Of a DNA stretch of 64,000 nucleotides, positions 1-12,105 are shown in pieces (the stretch's first letter is position 1; every line of letters begins with the position of its first letter). Made by a program: the position numbers and the translations under genes. The notes under the pieces were generated by a model. That model had not been told where the DNA came from. It saw only the letters and a program-made list of their open reading frames with translations, and searched no databases. The stretch is from Asparagopsis taxiformis (lineage: Eukaryota > Rhodophyta > Florideophyceae > Bonnemaisoniales > Bonnemaisoniaceae), in the NCBI GenBank assembly GCA_030407315.1, contig JALQPE010002768.1, forward strand, positions 1 to 64,000, given 5' to 3'.

Positions 1-879
1 TTTCAGGCTGGAGCTATTTTGGGCAACAGTTGGAAGGAATATGTCTGTGAATGGGAATACTTGAAAACTAATAGAAATCTGACCATTAAGTAGAACATTG
101 ACAATCGTATCCATACCCGTTCGCTCTTCTTTTTTCTCGTAGTTCCAGTCTTTTCACAGAAAATATGACTTTTCCTTTCTTCCCAGTTCGGCCGTCTGCT
201 CTGAGGGTCACGAAAATCAGCTAGGAAGGTACAGAAAGTTGCTCCAAGTCCTCAGAATCCTGTATTTTCGCCTCGAAAGTCAAAACACCATATTCTCTGG
301 AGAATTGGTTCTGCCGAGGATGCAGGATTCGGAATGTTTCTGTTTTGCGGTGCCGTTTCATTTTCAACCAGGTAAATTGCTCTGAAACATGCCACGTGGA
401 AAATTTGTTCACGTGGGAAAAATAGCATCCTTCCTTCCCATACATTCCATAGCGAATACATCCTTTATCAGAATCAAACACGCTGTTCTTTGTGCCGTGT
501 AGGCGGAAAGCTGGAGAGAGAAATTCAGACGGATGGATATCCCATTTTTGATCGACAATCCAGTCGTTTTTCTTCTGCTAGAAGCACGCTTTTTGTCGGA
601 TGCAAAGATATTTGGCCCTTCACGCAAAGACTGCGCCTTCGAACCGCAAGTTCAATTCCTATACATATCACAAGAAGTAGAATACTGGACATGATGGAGC
701 TGAATTTTCTCCCTCCATAGACAGGCACGGATTGTTTGGCGAGAAGCTGTCTTCGAAATGAGGCATTGGTGTATTCTCGATAAACGTGATGGCCGAACAT
801 CATCACAAATAATTCCCAGGACGACAATAAGAACAGAGTTGAGGAAATAGCTCGGAAGTGGCACGGCCAGCTGAGCCAT
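1..879 (-). pseudogene. Tandem membrane-protein family, broken copy A (cut by window edge)
   Basis: This is a degenerate copy of the protein encoded intact at 8181-9674. It starts with an ATG at 879 (MAQLAVPL), and a frame change near 820 leads into a stretch with FGHHVYREYTNASFRRQLL, matching FGQHIYCEFINASCRRKLL of the intact copy, then a second hydrophobic segment. Further downstream, in other frames, YGMYGKEGCYF and EYGVLTF match YGTEGCYR and DRGVLTF of the intact protein. The reading frame changes at least twice, so no continuous product is possible without splicing. The copy runs off the left edge, so its 3' half is not seen. Function of the family is unknown. Confidence 0.7.
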
Positions 880-2134
880 TTAACAGACAGTTTCCATGAG
901 AGTGCTAGAGAATGATCGTCTGCAATCTATTTAACTTGAAATGTTTCCATGGCTTTCCTTGGCCAGAAGCAAATATGCATATCATCAGCGAAGAGTGTAG
1001 AATAGTTGAGCTTTCATTGTTGAAATTGGGTGCATGAGGATATCTGACTTTTACAACATGACTTTCCATGGAAGAAGAAGCGATTATGAGACGGAGAGCG
1101 CATACAGAAGAAGAGTTACAAAGTAACTTACCGCCAATAAGTGTCACTTACGAAAGGTGGGTTTACAGAAAACGAGGAGGATCGCAACGTCTCGTCGATT
1201 GGTCAACTGTCAAATGAAGCCGCTGAGAAGCATACCTGTCACATTATGCTTTGGACAGATACCATTGGTCGGGCTTGACCGAACATCAAGTGTTTATGAC
1301 GCGCAACTCATCCTCTTCAGACTGTAATGTATGAGCTGTAAGTTTGTGCTCTTACAGTACATCTCATATACCAAACTAGATTCGAGTTGAATTTAATTGA
1401 GGCTCAATCAATAAACAGATCAACATGTTCACTATGCAGATGAAGCATTGGATGGAGACAGTCCACCAGTCAAGTTAGCAACGTTCTCGTAACACAGGTA
1501 CTATTCCCCACACTACCAGGTCCCCTGCGTACCATGACACTTCTTCCTTCAGGAAATATTCCACAGGTGTGCCATGAAACGGCAAACGCAAAGTTGATCC
1601 ATCGATTCTGTTTGACATGATGATCAAGTTTTTCAAACCGAGTCAGCATGGTTGCAGCAGCTGTCGTAATTTAATTCTGCGACACAGTTTGCTCGAATGT
1701 TCGACGCATACAAACTGGAAATGATCGTGTGACTAACATCGTGAATAAATCACCCTGAATGATCTTGCGGTGTGATTTTGTAAAGTGCATTTCAGAGGAT
1801 ATTATCGTCAGCTTTTCTCGCCCAGATTTGCAGAATTAGTTTGATTTGGGTTGGGAATGGTTGATTCATAGCCTTTAATCACCGCCATGCTTACGATGCG
1901 AAAGTTTGTTGTGACATGAAGTGACAAGCATGAAATGTCAACTCGCAATACTCTTCAACTAAATTGAAACACAAATCCCACCACACCGGCAGTTCTCAAT
2001 CTCAAGGAACCAGGTTCCAACAAAATGGCTTTCTAGTTAACGTTTATACATGATCAGCTATGATACCACTTACGAAACAAAATTAAGACTCGGTGTCGTT
2101 CTGCTCATCCCCCCTCCCCCATTCTTTTATCTTT
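880..2134. other. Intergenic, no gene seen
   Basis: Spacer between tandem copies A and B. I see only short open frames without family resemblance, no tRNA-like or repeat structure, and an AT-rich composition. Confidence 0.5.
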
Positions 2135-3553
2135 TCACCGGTGAACCGAATCAGATAAATGAATTTTCTCTTTCCGTTCTTTCAGCATTATGAGGCCCTT
2201 TTCTGTATCATACTCCAGGTACACTTGGCTTCCATCCTCCAAACCTTCATCTGCGATATCGTTCGCATCAAAATGAATAGAACCAACGAAGCGAGGGTCG
2301 AACATGCGCAAACTGAAACAGCATTCTTACTATGAATAAAAAGAATGAATCGCAGGGTGAGTAGAACTTATAACCGCCAAGATAAAACATATCGGTGCAA
2401 AGGTTGGATTACTGTAAAGTTCTTGTCCGGTACTTCTAATCGAACTCGGTATGGTACCGTCTTTTCCGATCTTCGCTTGCCAAGTTGTTCAACTAGTTTC
2501 GGTCCGATTTCAGACGATCTCCTGTTGTAAGGGAGATATCGAAATGGACTTGAGAAAGTGCAAAATATGTTTTGTACGCTGTTACCTCTGCGTCGTCCAG
2601 AATCAGCTTCCCTCTATCCTTGTCAGGTGATTCTTCTTTTCGCATAGAATATGTAACTGCTCGAAGAACGGAAGTCTCGTTCGTCTCAAACGAGGTATGA
2701 GACTCGTAGGGCCCTCCGCTTCGTCCGTGCGAAATATATCTGTCAATCCGATGATTTGAAAGAACACAGATCCTGACATTTGTAGAATGACGACTTGTGA
2801 GTTGAGCATATCACTCCTCTGGATTCAGAGTATTTGAATTCATTCAGCAGACAGAAACGTAGCCAGTCCGGAGCAATTCAATACCTGTTCTGAACCTTCC
2901 AATAGTTCGTATTCAGCTGAACATTATATGATGCAGAAAGTTGTTCAAATGTGCTGATGGCTCCATCTGATATGTTCCAGGATCCAAACGCATGGGAAAA
3001 ATTTGTTCCCATGGTCCCTTAAACTCAATATCAATAACCTTGTCCGCTCCGAGATTCGGACAAAGTCTAGACTCGTGTAGGACGAAAAATCATTGAAACA
3101 TTGGTTGTCATTATACAAATGGTACCGGGTATATCCATCAGATTCCTGTGACGAACATTGCGTTATGTTACTCAGGGTGGATACCACGGACCGCGAGGAA
3201 TTGAATGGGTTGAAAGCTTTGGTTTCATGAACCACCCAGTCCTCTTTCTTCGACAACTCCACACTCGGGAATAGTTCTAGCTCCTCATATCGTTTACTAT
3301 TCACTTGTCCATCTATCCCCAGTTCGATCCCGACACATAGCATCACAAAAGAAGATATGTCAATATGGAAAATATCGTTCGACCTTCTTCGATACACACG
3401 AACCCTTTTTCCCCTGTGAAGCTGACGGGAACAATATGCCGATACGAAACTTTGGTAGACATCCTGACCTAGGAGCACGATGAAAAGCTCCAAAGCGATT
3501 GCGAGTATGGAGTTTACGATGCGACTTGATAGGGTGATAGTCAGGAGTTTCAT
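2135..3553 (-). pseudogene. Tandem membrane-protein family, broken copy B
   Basis: A second broken copy of the family at 8181-9674. The first about 200 residues are open (start MKLLTITLSSRIVNSILAIALELF, then GQDVYQSFVSAYCSRQLHRGKRV). The frame is lost near 2920 because one A is missing relative to copy C. The next segment (cell-surface-like region, ...FFQIIGLTDIF) and the C-terminal tail (LRMFDPRFVG...VYLEYDTEKG) follow in other frames to a TGA at 2135-2137. It is much closer to copy C (5060-6596) than to the intact gene, so B and C come from a recent duplication with a unit of about 3.0 kb. Copy B keeps a GG where copy C has lost a G near the same place, so the two were disabled by different lesions. 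Confidence 0.75.
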
Positions 3554-3683
3554 GCGTAACGGGATTTCTGAGGAAGCTTGTATATGGTCTAGGAAGAAAA
3601 GACGAGGTACGGATTCCCTGAGCTGAACCTAGCATGATGTATAGGTCTATCCGATACTATGAATGATTACATTTTGTAGAGCT

Positions 3684-4053
3684 TCAGATCTCTGATGGTC
3701 GATGAAGAACTGATATCGTAAGGCTGAGCTGCTCCTCTTTAGATGAAAAATCATAGTCACCATGAGAAGAGGATTGTATGTTTCTATTGCCATTGTCAAT
3801 ATGAATGTATATAATAACTAGAAGAAATAGTAGAATCAGTCTCGTCACTGCAACCACTGTTGACAAGGCACTGGTATCTAGGCACGTCATCGCTAATAGC
3901 TGACATGAAAATGTTGAGAGCAGTGGCACAGTTTGAAACATATGTGCCCTTTCCTTTGAGGACAGAGATGCTGCAGATGGAAACTGTAATAAGCAGTAAG
4001 GGGATTTCACTATACGCCAAGTCGGAGAGAAAGATGACAAGGATATCCAACAA
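3684..4053 (-). pseudogene. Possible strongly decayed remnant of the same membrane-protein family
   Basis: Two overlapping minus-strand open frames resemble the N-terminal region of the family weakly. LDILVIFLSDLAYSE lines up with LDIVLVLFGQHIYCE of the intact gene, and in another frame a segment with FSCQLLA and a long hydrophobic run (LILLFLLVIIYIHID) lines up with ASCRRKLLAG and FLVLIIGIAIEL. Spacing is right but identity is low and frames differ. Chance similarity between hydrophobic segments is a real alternative. Confidence 0.25.
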
Positions 4054-5059
4054 GAACCAGAAGAGAATAAACTTGACTACTTATGTTAGTGCTACCACGT
4101 AGCACATTTGAAAGAGTATTAAAACTTATTGATGAACTTGGAACGAACGAAAAATAGCAGGGGTGTGACAGGAACAGCTGAAAACCGTTGGGAACCTTTC
4201 CAACGCATGCGTGTTTTAAAAATGAGACGAATAATTGATTGGGCTTCTTTATAAAATAAAATATTAGAAAAAACTCAATTAAAACCCCTCAAAAAAGCTA
4301 TATAATAACACACTGCATACGTGAGCTTCAAATTATAACCACCTGTGCACAATCAGAGTCTTAATCTCCGTTCCAAGTCTGCAATTGCTTGTCTACTATA
4401 TCGCATACACTGTTACGCTTTTGTTTGCATGGTGTAAATATTCGTCTTCGTTCATTGCCAATGCTGCACAGGAAGAAACGATGCCAGACTAATGTCATGT
4501 CCTTGCCATATTTTTCAACGTGCTCCAACATATATCATCTGGATTGCTAGGACTGTTGAAGTTGCTTGGACACAAAAATCCACAAGCCGAATTGTCTTGA
4601 CTCTGCCATGCTACTTGAAACACATCATATATGATTCCGCAGGGTAGGAATTCAAGCGTTTTCAGTGCGAATACCTGTGAAGTACCATTGATCAAGTTGA
4701 TTACACGTGCATGACGATTCCGTTTGTCCCTTCGCCCATCAGTCCTATCACATGGCTTGAGAAAAGCCAATGTTGTAATATGCGCCCACAGAAATCAACC
4801 TATAAATATATGACAAGAGACGAAAACCGATTATCATGTTCTGTCGAATGGTAGCGCTAGATATAATTTCGACGTTGTGAACTGAAAAGTTACAACACTT
4901 GCGCAGCTCTCTTTGCTGAGAAGTTCCAGAAATGGACATGGCGTGTAGTCTGGTTGTCAAAACATTCGAGTTTGGTCACGCAATGCTACCAAGGTGAATG
5001 TATCAAGGTGTCAAATTTATGTTAATTCAACAATATCCCTTTATCCCGATCCGGATAGC
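4054..5059. other. Intergenic, no gene seen
   Basis: AT-rich spacer upstream of copy B and downstream of copy C. Only short open frames with no recognisable domain are present. Confidence 0.5.
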
Positions 5060-6596
5060 TCAATTAGCTGCAGCAACTCCAAATCTTTGATTTTTTTTTG
5101 ATGGAGTTCCTTCAGCCTCAGTTTCGATATTTTCTTCCTCTGGTCTTTTCCAACTTTCATTCTTTCTCAGATGAACTAAATTGGGAATACATGGATCCTC
5201 TTCCCGTTCTTTCCGCAAGACAAGACCACGTTCTCCATCGTATCCCAAAAATATTTGTCTTTGATCCACAGTATCTTCATCTGTGGAACGCTGCTCGTCG
5301 AACCTGAGAGTAGCAATAAAGCGGGGATCGAACATGCGCAAATTGACATTCGCATTTCTGTTATGAAAATACAGCACCAGTCGCGCCGTTAGCAGAATGA
5401 GTATAGCTACACCAAAACATATTGGTGCAAAAGGTTGGATTACTGTAAAGTTCTTGTCCGGTACCTCTAGTCGAACTCGGTATGGTACCGTCTTTTCCGA
5501 GCTTCGCTTGTCAAGTTGTTCAACCAGTTTCGGTCCGATTTCAGACGATCTCCTGTTGTCAGGGGAGATATCGAAATGGATCTTAGAAAGTGCAAAATAT
5601 ATTTTGTGCGCTGTTACCTCTGCGTCGTCCAGAACAAGCTTCCATCTCTCCTCCCCAGATGATTCTTCTTTCGCACAGAATATGTAACTGCCTCGAAGAA
5701 CGGAAGTCTCGTTTTTTTCAACCGAGGTCTGAGACTCGTAGGGCCCTCCGCTTCGATCGGTTGAAATATATCGGTGAATCTAATGATTTGGAAGAATACA
5801 GATCCAGACATTTGCAGAATGACGACTTGTGAGTTGAGCAAATCATCTCCTCTGGATTCAGAGTATTTGAATTCATTCAGCACAGAAAACGTAGCCAGTC
5901 CGGAGCAATTCAATACCTGTTCTGAACTTCCAATAGTTCGTATTCAGCTGAAACATTATATGATGCAGAAAGTTGTTCAAATGTGCTGATGACTCCATCT
6001 GATATGTTCCAGGATCCAAACGCATTGGAAAACACTTTTCCCAGTGCTTCCCTAAACTCAATATCCATAAACCTTGTCCGCTCCGAGATTCGAACAAAGT
6101 CCAAACTCGTGTAGGACGACAGCTCATTGTAACATTGGTTGCCACTGTACAAATGGTACCGGATGTATCCATCAGATTCCCGTGACACGCACTCTTTTCT
6201 CTTCTGGGGGGCGAGAGATTTATCGATATTATTTTTCAATGGTTGTAAAGGTTCCATTCCATGAACCACCCAGTCCTCTTTCTTCGACAACTCCACACTC
6301 GGGAATAGTTCTAGCTCCTCATAATCGGTTTTACTATTCACTTGTCCATCTATCCCCAGTTCGATCCCGACACATAGCATCACAAAAAGAAGATATGTCA
6401 ATATGGAAAATATCGTTCGGCTTCTTCGATACACACGAACCCTTTTTCCCCTGTGAAGCTGACGGGAACAATATGCCGATACGAGACTTTGGTAGACATC
6501 CTGACCTAGGAGCACGATGAAAAGCTCCAAAGCGATTGCGAGTATGGAGTTTACGATGCGACTTGATAGGGTGATAGTCAGGAGTTTCATGTGCAA
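5060..6596 (-). pseudogene. Tandem membrane-protein family, broken copy C
   Basis: This copy spans the whole length of the family. It opens with MHMKLLTITLSSRIVNSILA (first membrane segment), FGQ-type GQDVYQSLVSAYCSRQ, a second hydrophobic segment, and an extracellular-like region with SDGYIRYHLYSGNQCYNEL. The frame is lost near 5925 through a 1-bp deletion (GGAAGTT where copy B has GGAAGGTT). It continues in another frame as LNCSGLATFSVLNEF, changes again near 5614, and ends with a third hydrophobic segment and the tail LRMFDPRFIATLRFDEQ to the stop at 5060. A splice explanation is unlikely because copy B reads through the same spot in frame. About 170 bp upstream of the start is also shared with copy B. 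Confidence 0.78.
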
Positions 6597-8180
6597 AGAG
6601 ATGTTACAAATAGCTTATTCATGGTCTGTGAGGAGGAACACGATGGGATACAGAATCTCTGACTTTCGCCCATCGAGAAGTTTCAGTTCTCCTTGCCCTA
6701 TAGAAGTAATAACAAGAACTGCCACGAGAGTAAAATCATTCCTGTGGTCGAGGGAGAATTGATATAGTAAGGCTGTGTTGCTTCTGACCTGTATTTAATC
6801 GTTTTTCCTATTTAGGGGGGGGGGGGCTAGAGCGTCTCTAATGTCACCATGATGAAGTGTTTATGAGATTGTTAGTCTTGAATGTTGATGGAAACTGTTG
6901 GCTTGCCACCGCGGAGCAGATTTTGATATACTGCCCCCTGTTGATTGTCTCGGAGAGCATTGATTGAATTTCATTGTAGGTACCGTCAGATACAACAAGG
7001 ACGCGGCGAACCTGTGTCGATCATTGGTCTGTTCAACTGAGCGTACGGATGATACTCGGCATGATGCAGCAATGACGGTAACAATAAAGAGCTTTTGAGT
7101 AAAAAATTACAATTTGAAGACAATATCTCGTCCTAGGCATTTATTCCGAATTGAACAAGCCTGTCACCTTACTACTTTGTAAAACCTCACGATACAGTTG
7201 TTCTTTCATGCCTTTCGGTTATGCAGGTGTGATGACACATCTCGGAACAAAATAAATACCGTGGCTTATGGAAGTTAAAGGCACTAGTTCAATGAGTAGT
7301 GTTGTAAAAACTGAATGTAAAATTGTCGATGCAGAGCATGATTGCGTAATATAGTCTCGTCTTCAAGTTCTGTTCAGGAAGCGGCGTATGCTGAGCTCAG
7401 CACGTATGCGAGGAAAAATTCGCAGACGAACATTGGATGATTGTATGGCACAGAAAGAGACGATTGATTGAGTCGAAATTGAAAGTCCTTACGAACGAGC
7501 TAAAAATTGGGTTCTCAAGAAGCCTTAAAGGGATTGTGTAATGCTGTTAGCCCGGTTTTTCTTTCAAGGCCTTGTCGGCATTTACAACAGACAAGCTATA
7601 CAGCGAACAACCACAGTACAGTCGACCATTGGATAGTAACCTACTAAACTTCATCTTGTGCCGCAAGCGGTCTACTCCATCAGATTGTTATTTCCTTTTT
7701 TGAACCATCTACATGACGATGCGAAGAATGGCGGCATTAAATTTAACAGTAGTATGGATCTGAGACTTCATTTAACACTGAACATGAGGAATAGATACAA
7801 ATGGCAGACGGATACAAGAGGCGAGGCGCAAACCGAAGCTTTACGCGTACAACTCATGTGTTTCTGCTTTGATATATGATATTTTGCGACTTATATACCC
7901 ACCACCCAGAGCGTCAAGAATGTGGATGAAACCAGAGTTGACTTCGACGGGGACAGATGTTCTGCTTATAGCACTGCTGAATTACTTCCTTTCTATAAGT
8001 TGCTGTACAATGCACCCGATCAGCATATTCACCCAGATAGTTGTTTCTAAGCATCCCTATGCTGTTTGTGTTTACTATATGTACCGAAAATATATACATC
8101 GCAGTAGTCTAAAGGGGAATAAGACTCTGGAAAAATAAGTTGAGTTTCCATGTGCAAAACTTTCTGATGTTAAAATAGAA
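6597..8180. other. Intergenic with a G12 run
   Basis: Spacer between copy C and the intact gene. It contains an uninterrupted run of 12 G at 6815-6826. No gene or repeat is recognised. Confidence 0.5.
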
Positions 8181-9674
8181 CTAAGATTTGGTCGTTAGTG
8201 TTGAAAATGACGCTTCAGTACCATGTTGACGATAGTCTCTGAGATTCAAAGTGGGGCGGCGACCTTCTTCGAGCTTGAGAAGAACGTCATATCCAGGTTT
8301 GCAATACATCCTCTTCATCTGTTTGTGCGATACTCTCAACATAGAAATGTAGCGAAGGTCGAAAACTTGAACTGAGATTGGAGCACTTCTGCGCAGAATG
8401 AGGAAGTATAATTTGACCAATATCAGTACGGCAACAGAGAAGGCAAGACAGACGACGGCGTACAATTGAATTTCAGTGATGTTCGAATCTGCCAGCGGTA
8501 TTTTAACGTTGACTTCCGGAGCGCTCTCCGAAGACAGTCGTTCGTCGATTGAACTCATCATATGGAAACCAAACGAAAGCGATTTATTCGATTGCTTTCC
8601 CATGAAGAAGTGAAGTTTCGACAATGCATGATACACTTTCGCTGCCGCAAGCTCCGGTAGATCTTCCGCAATTTCCACCCTTGGCACATTTGACTCTGCT
8701 GCTCGTGTGTCAGATAACTGACCCTCCTCTACCATTGAATATGTTTCAATCTCAAAGAGATTGAGAATTTGCGATGGAAAGCGCGGAGTAAGAACATCCG
8801 TGTCATCCTCGAGACGTGTCGGAGAGAACACATCGGAGAAATGAAAGACTTGGAAAAAAATGCGTCCTATTTTTCCGTCCCCTTGAAAAAGCATGAAAAT
8901 TGATTCCAGTTGTTCCTCATTGTCCGAGTACTGCCAGTCTCTCAAGATGGAGAATGTCGCGGTGCCCTGCATTCTACCCGTTGAACCATCAGGATTACTT
9001 TGCGAGTCAGGTCGTTCCACAATGGCAGAAAACCTCACTGAGAGCTGTTCTATGCTATCATTTCCATTCCGGAACGTCAACACACCTCTGTCCCGCGACA
9101 GTTTTTCATCGAGAACCTCACCCAACTGAACGGTGTATTTCTCTGAATCCAGAGACATATCTACGAATTTCACGTTGCTCCCCAAATTGTTCGCCGACCC
9201 TGTCAATGGTAACAATCTGTAGCATCCTTCTGTGCCATAGATCGGAAAAGTCAGTCGAGATTTTCCAGTCTGAAAACAACCTTTTCTCTGTTGCGCGGGC
9301 TCAAAGTCTTCGAGCGAAACATCAGCAATATTGACATCCCATCGTTCGTCAACTGTCCAGTTGGCTGGTCGCGTAAGCATCGCGCTTTTTAACGGTCTGA
9401 CGACTGTGTAGAGGGCTCCAATGGACTGGCCCTCGAAGCCAAGTTCAATAGCAATGCCGATTATGAGCACCAAAAAACTGAAAACAACAAAGCTATACTT
9501 GCGTTCTTGTCCTGACACGGGGACATTCTGTCCGGCAAGAAGTTTCCTTCTACATGAGGCGTTGATGAATTCACAGTAGATATGTTGACCAAAGAGCACG
9601 AGCACAATGTCCAAGACGAGTGCCAAAGCGGCGTTAACCTGAAAGCTAGAAAACTTGGCCTCAAGTGGTCTCAT
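8181..9674 (-). CDS. Intact member of a tandem three-TM membrane-protein family, function unknown
   Basis: A 497-residue protein starting at the ATG at 9674-9672. I see three hydrophobic segments: residues about 13-31 (ALALVLDIVLVLFG), about 62-80 (VVFSFLVLIIGIAIELG), and about 425-448 (AVVCLAFSVAVLILVKLYFLIL). Between segments 2 and 3 lie about 340 polar residues with Asn-X-Ser/Thr sites and a GTEGCYR motif, likely lumenal or extracellular. The last about 50 residues after segment 3 are basic and probably cytoplasmic (VQVFDLRYISMLR is the conserved tail motif). Three broken relatives lie downstream on the same strand. I recognise no known family. No splice signals interrupt the frame. Confidence 0.8.
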   Translation of the reverse strand: MRPLEAKFSSFQVNAALALVLDIVLVLFGQHIYCEFINASCRRKLLAGQNVPVSGQERKYSFVVFSFLVLIIGIAIELGFEGQSIGALYTVVRPLKSAMLTRPANWTVDERWDVNIADVSLEDFEPAQQRKGCFQTGKSRLTFPIYGTEGCYRLLPLTGSANNLGSNVKFVDMSLDSEKYTVQLGEVLDEKLSRDRGVLTFRNGNDSIEQLSVRFSAIVERPDSQSNPDGSTGRMQGTATFSILRDWQYSDNEEQLESIFMLFQGDGKIGRIFFQVFHFSDVFSPTRLEDDTDVLTPRFPSQILNLFEIETYSMVEEGQLSDTRAAESNVPRVEIAEDLPELAAAKVYHALSKLHFFMGKQSNKSLSFGFHMMSSIDERLSSESAPEVNVKIPLADSNITEIQLYAVVCLAFSVAVLILVKLYFLILRRSAPISVQVFDLRYISMLRVSHKQMKRMYCKPGYDVLLKLEEGRRPTLNLRDYRQHGTEASFSTLTTKS

Positions 9675-11231
9675 TCTCTACGCAGCGTCTCATTCCAGGT
9701 CGGCGCGTTTAATAGCAGGCTGACATAAGACCGATGTGGATGCCGGCGAAGAGCGAAGCTGGGAAACGGCGCAGGACATGGGAGGGAAGACTCCCTGTAG
9801 CATACGTGTGGTATTGTGCTAGGTGCAATGTCGATGTGTTTTGAGCAGAATGTTATGGAGTGGGATCGCGCGGCATATGAACGACGAGGTTTGGAAATGA
9901 TTTTGGTGTATGGCTCGTTTTCTATCACTTGTGTAGACAGATTTCCTACGGTGAACTACAGCTGGTAAACTGACTGGTCCTGAATGCGCTTGGAAAGTAC
10001 TGTTGGGAATTGGAATACTGACAGTTCTGCAGCTGCGATCGATGTTTTGACTGTATTGTGCAGCATATGGCTTCTACAGTGACGCGTCTGCGCAACATCC
10101 CTGACAATTCTTGCGAAATGCGTCAGACTTGCGCGTCTAAATATAACTTGGGTGTGTTTGCTGCGATTATGCATGTCTAGTTCACATGAGATATAATGCC
10201 ATTTTTATTCCCTCATCATGCATCGTTGTATTGCTCTGTGCGCTCTGTGTAGGTTGATTTGGTTGCTGTTCGAAGAAGGCCAATTGGTGCCATGGGGGTT
10301 GAAGTATGTCTACCACATATTTCTGTTTTCTTTTCTCCTCCAGCAATATTAATGGCAGGCAGGATACAGTGTATCAAAGTGTGGAGACTCCACACTAGAG
10401 ACTGCCATCCACATTGCTCATATCTCCTCGGTGGAGACTGTTCCATGAATATCGAAGAAAGGGCAGTATAAATGTGCTAACGGCATTTGGTCCTCTGCAA
10501 ATCGTGCGAGGGCTGCATCTCAGGTTTGATGCTTTGTCCAGGCCAGTCGCTGGCCGCAATCAAAGTTTTTCTTTGCGCATTGTCAGAGAAATATGCGTGC
10601 GTAGCGTGCGTTTCAATAGAAGAGGTGGTAAAGTTTGGGCACTGGTTTGGTGGTAGGTTTTCGTGGACGCAGATTTGATCTTTGATAACAACAGAGTTCT
10701 TTGAGCACTGCACTTCGGGGGCCCTGAACGATTCGTGATTTGTGATGTAAACACGTTGGTGACACTCAAAGGCCGCCCAAAATGATCGAACGTTTTTAAT
10801 ATTTAAAATATGGTTAGAAGCACGGGGTTCAAAACTGCGCAATATGCCCTGAAGTTGTGCTCATACACATCACCTTCAGTTGCGCAAGTCAGGCTGATCA
10901 TGAAGTGCGTCTGACCAATGAAAAAGATACACTACACGCTTCGAGATCGGTTGACAGCTCAACGCAGAAGGGTATTCTCGTTGCAGTTCTGCTCAACTGT
11001 CAGCTTGGAGGCACCACCCCTCTTCGGAAAGATAACATAAAATTGTTTGACGATCGCCTGAAAATGGGTAATCTGAGTTGGTCCCAACTCAAATCACATC
11101 GGTACCCGCTAGTTTTCACACCGAGTATATGGTGAACAAGTTTTACTGCTCCGACAGGGAGCTTGCGTAATACGTCTCTACAGTGGCATGATAAATTGGG
11201 AGCGATGAGTTGCACAACGTTTTTCGCTCTT
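9675..11231. other. Intergenic, no gene seen
   Basis: Region between the membrane-protein array and the retrotransposon nest. Short open frames on both strands have no family resemblance and no promoter or RNA gene is apparent. Confidence 0.45.
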
Positions 11232-11236
11232 GAAAC
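11232..11236. repeat. Target-site duplication GAAAC, left copy, of the Gypsy element
   Basis: GAAAC lies directly before the TGTTGTACG start of the left Gypsy LTR. The same five bases follow the CCACA end of the right LTR at 24966-24970. A 5-bp duplication flanking TG...CA ends is the signature of LTR-element integration. Confidence 0.9.
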
Positions 11237-11377
11237 TGTTGTACGTGGCCACGGGACGGGGAGTGAAACGGTGTAAAATGTAGAAACGTAGATAGATTGA
11301 TTTTTACTAAGTCTAGCTTATCTCCCTCTAGGTTATTCCGACCGCTGGGAGCTGTATTTAGCTTCCTACGGTTGGAC
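11237..11377 (-). repeat. Gypsy 3' LTR, first part (interrupted)
   Basis: First 141 bp of the LTR as read on the plus strand, starting TGTTGTACGTGG and ending with TGGAC, where the Copia element entered. It is identical to 24734-24874. Confidence 0.92.
11373..11377. repeat. Target-site duplication TGGAC, left copy, of the Copia element
   Basis: TGGAC precedes the Copia 5' LTR (TGTCAGTC) and recurs at 18074-18078 right after the Copia 3' LTR end (TTCCCACA). Removing the Copia element and one copy restores the exact intact Gypsy LTR seen at 24734-24965. Confidence 0.93.
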
Positions 11378-11859
11378 TGTCAGTCTCCCGACCGATCATA
11401 CGGTTCGGTATGAATTCTAGTCACGCAAATTGATTGATTCTTTTAATTCTAACCTTCTTCTAATTACTATCTGGATGGAATTACTATACCTAGTCTAATT
11501 GATGCTATCGTAGTTGAATTGTTCGATTACCGGCTTTGTACTCACTTTCTACTTCGAATTAGTCCTAATCCTTCATATTACTATGCTAGAGATAGGTACT
11601 AAGCAGTATAAGAAGGGAGTAGGATAGGGTAGTTTTCACTTTTCAGACACAGACAACAACTACCAGCATTTGATAAAGTGTTCTGTCAACTAAAGCACCC
11701 CTCGTGCCCCGACCCCATTCACCCAGACCTGGTGTGGCCCTGTCGGACATCATTTCTGGACCAACCGGTCCCAAAGCATCTGGCCTCTGAAAGGCCAAAA
11801 TCAAGTGGAAAAATCAACTTTTATTTCTGAATTTGTTTTTTTTTGGAAATTTTCCCACA
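11378..11859 (+). repeat. Copia 5' LTR
   Basis: TGTCAGTCTCCC to TTTTCCCACA, 482 bp, with TG...CA ends. It matches 17593-18073 except for one extra T in the T run near 11836-11844. Confidence 0.92.
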
Positions 11860-12105
11860 GTCTAGACTTACAAGAAATTTCGAACAAATTTCAGTAAATT
11901 GCTTCCTGATAATTTTACCATACTTGGCACTACGTCTAAAACGTTTGTTAGGGTGGTAAATTACAGCGGACTTCTAGTCTGGCCAATTTATTTTGGCAAA
12001 GCCAATTATACTTGAAAAGTGCGTATTTTGAAAACAACAATTTTTGGCGCCATTTTTTTTTGAAATCAAATTTGCTAACTGGCTCAACTGTAACTCGACA
12101 TACAG
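11860..12105 (+). other. Copia leader with possible intron 3' end
   Basis: Untranslated leader after the 5' LTR. I could not match the bases after the LTR to a full-length tRNA primer site. A CTAAC branch-point-like motif at 12075-12079 and an ACAG acceptor-like end at 12102-12105 lie just before the conserved part of the zinc-finger frame, suggesting the 3' end of an intron. The donor is not identified. Confidence 0.35.

Noticed and set aside
6815..6826. G12 run as possible G-quadruplex or regulatory tract
   Set aside because: Single homopolymer with no other G runs nearby; may also be a sequencing-sensitive spot.
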